Shown piece by piece: positions 63,161 through 64,000 of a stretch of 64,000 nucleotides of DNA. Under the pieces are notes generated by a model. It made no database searches. It saw only the letters and a program-made list of their open reading frames with translations, and was not told where the DNA came from. Each line of letters begins with the position of its first letter. Position 1 is the first letter of the stretch. The stretch lies in the NCBI RefSeq assembly GCF_024714495.1, contig NZ_JAMZMJ010000010.1, positions 62,001-126,000 on the forward strand. Direction: 5' to 3'. The position numbers and the translations under genes are program-made. This DNA is from Marinoscillum pacificum (lineage in GTDB: Bacteria; Bacteroidota; Bacteroidia; Cytophagales; Cyclobacteriaceae).

Positions 63161-63769
63161 CTATGCGGTGATTAGCCCTTGCTTTATGGCAATTCTAACC
63201 ATCTCTACAATACTCTTGGCTTCCATCTTTTTCATCAGATTGTTCTTATGAGTTTCCACTGTCCTCGGACTCATATCAAGCTGAGCGCCAATTTCTTTGT
63301 ACGTAAAACCATCAGCAAAACCACGAAGCACTTCAATCTCCCTAGGGGTATATTTGAGTACATCATTCAACATGACATTGGAGAAAGCAGACGAAATGTA
63401 TTGACGTCCAGAGACCACTTCATCCAAAGCTTTGAAATACTCCTGAGTATCCATATCCTTTGTTAAAAATGCGACAGCACCAGAAGACTTGGCTCTCTCC
63501 ATATCCACTGAATTGGGATCACTGGTTAGCAAAATATAAGAAGCAGGAACAAGTTCATTTAATTCTTTAATCAATAACGCACCATTAGCGTCAGGGAGCT
63601 TTAGATCTACAAATACGATGTCCGGATTGAGTCTTGTAATATACTTAGTAGCCTCCTCAGCTGATGCAGCTTCTCCTACTACTTGAAATTCCGTTTTGGC
63701 CAATAACATGGCCTTGATACCATCACGCACAATTTTGTGATCGTCTATTAGAAAAAGCTTATAGGGCAT
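63161..63769 (-). CDS. response regulator, NarL/FixJ (LuxR HTH) family
   Basis: Product of 202 residues: receiver (LFLIDDHKIVRDGIKAML, Asp in IVFVDLKLPDANG, Lys in AFLTKDMD) and LuxR helix-turn-helix (YTPREIEVLRGFADGFTYKE, SPRTVETHKNNLMKKM). It is 3 bases after the stop of the kinase gene that extends beyond the window and is transcribed toward the T9SS gene, so it may regulate it. Confidence 0.93.
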   Translation of the reverse strand: MPYKLFLIDDHKIVRDGIKAMLLAKTEFQVVGEAASAEEATKYITRLNPDIVFVDLKLPDANGALLIKELNELVPASYILLTSDPNSVDMERAKSSGAVAFLTKDMDTQEYFKALDEVVSGRQYISSAFSNVMLNDVLKYTPREIEVLRGFADGFTYKEIGAQLDMSPRTVETHKNNLMKKMEAKSIVEMVRIAIKQGLITA

Positions 63770-63772
63770 AGA

Positions 63773-64000
63773 TTAGGCAGCTTTAGGAAAACTTATCCTA
63801 AAGATAGTTCCTTCATTTCTTTTCGAGGAAACTTCTATTGATCCATTCATTCGCTGCACCAACTCCTTACAAAGCATCAAACCTAAACCTGTACCTTTCT
63901 CTGACGAATTTTGAATGTCATGTGCTACCAGGTTTCCGCTAAGCAATTTATCAACTTGTTCCTGATCCATCCCCACACCCTGATCCTTCACCTCGATCAC
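63773..64000 (-). CDS. sensor histidine kinase, C-terminal fragment (5' end beyond window)
   Basis: The 75 visible residues are the end of an HATPase_c domain: IEVKDQGVGMDQEQVDKLL (G1 box), KGTGLGLMLCKELVQRMNGS (G2 box) and a final GTIFRISFPKAA. The start and the sensor region lie right of 64000. Paired with the LuxR-type regulator downstream. Confidence 0.9.
   Translation of the reverse strand: MIEVKDQGVGMDQEQVDKLLSGNLVAHDIQNSSEKGTGLGLMLCKELVQRMNGSIEVSSKRNEGTIFRISFPKAA

Overview
The window reads as one stretch of a chromosome from a Bacteroidota bacterium, most likely a marine or soil member of the Cytophagales. The grounds are: a DUF4270 lipoprotein between a short glycogen-synthase-like gene and glmS, TonB receptors with a carboxypeptidase-like N-terminal domain, a T9SS type A sorting signal, a PID-CTERM sorting signal, promoters of the Bacteroidota TAnnTTTG (-7) type, and little sign of Shine-Dalgarno sequences. 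No tRNA, rRNA, CRISPR array or intact insertion sequence was seen. Species-level identity cannot be given from the sequence alone.

Region by region. 1-5051 (minus strand) encodes the 2-oxoglutarate dehydrogenase complex in the order sucA, odhB, lpd (lpd runs off the left edge). 5262-10335 (plus) is the ribosomal operon rpsP-rimM-trmD followed by rplS, but a lipoprotein, a membrane protein and a LuxR-type two-component pair sit between trmD and rplS. 10495-16369 holds dapF, secA, a SPOR-like lipoprotein and an M20 amidohydrolase. 16517-20232 carries two Na/phosphate symporters and two small envelope proteins. 20229-25935 (minus) holds an AraC regulator, an acyl-CoA dehydrogenase and a five-gene operon panC-panD-flippase-like-rfaE2-zinc peptidase. 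26040-30051 (plus) is the glgA-like, DUF4270, glmS cluster.

30071-48497 is the accessory heart of the window, a compound iron/siderophore acquisition region. It holds two XusA/XusB-like pairs (TonB receptor plus DUF4374 surface lipoprotein), facing away from each other. With them are a PepSY-TM reductase (XusC/FoxB-like), a lipoprotein esterase, a second type of TonB receptor with a PepSY-like partner, a QseBC/PmrAB-like two-component system, an ankyrin-repeat lipoprotein and a DUF2271 protein that contains a DAISGAT flavinylation-type motif. Three near-identical palindromes (TTTAGAA-N3-TTCTAAA), each 6-8 bases downstream of a -7 element, sit in front of both receptor genes and in front of an otherwise anonymous small gene, so they look like one metal-responsive regulon. 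A second signal, an 11-base-period direct repeat of the TTTAGAA type, lies upstream of the OmpR-type regulators and of the PepSY-like gene.

48498-49830 is a decay zone: a metallo-beta-lactamase-fold remnant that has lost metal ligands, and an 87-base copy of the 5' end and promoter of the response-regulator gene found 7.2 kb to the left. 49838-53796 holds a PQQ-type dehydrogenase fused to cytochrome c, a DUF1275 membrane protein and a UspA-like protein. 53878-55933 is a second OmpR/HAMP-kinase pair. 56134-58809 is RidA, a membrane protein, gltX and a small conserved protein. 58874-64000 (minus) holds a PID-CTERM mini-protein, a large T9SS-secreted propeller/Ig protein and a LuxR-type regulator with its truncated kinase.

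The most promising less-described biology is the duplicated Xus-like locus with its MopE-type metal-binding repeats, flavinylation-type DUF2271 protein, ankyrin lipoprotein and shared operators.
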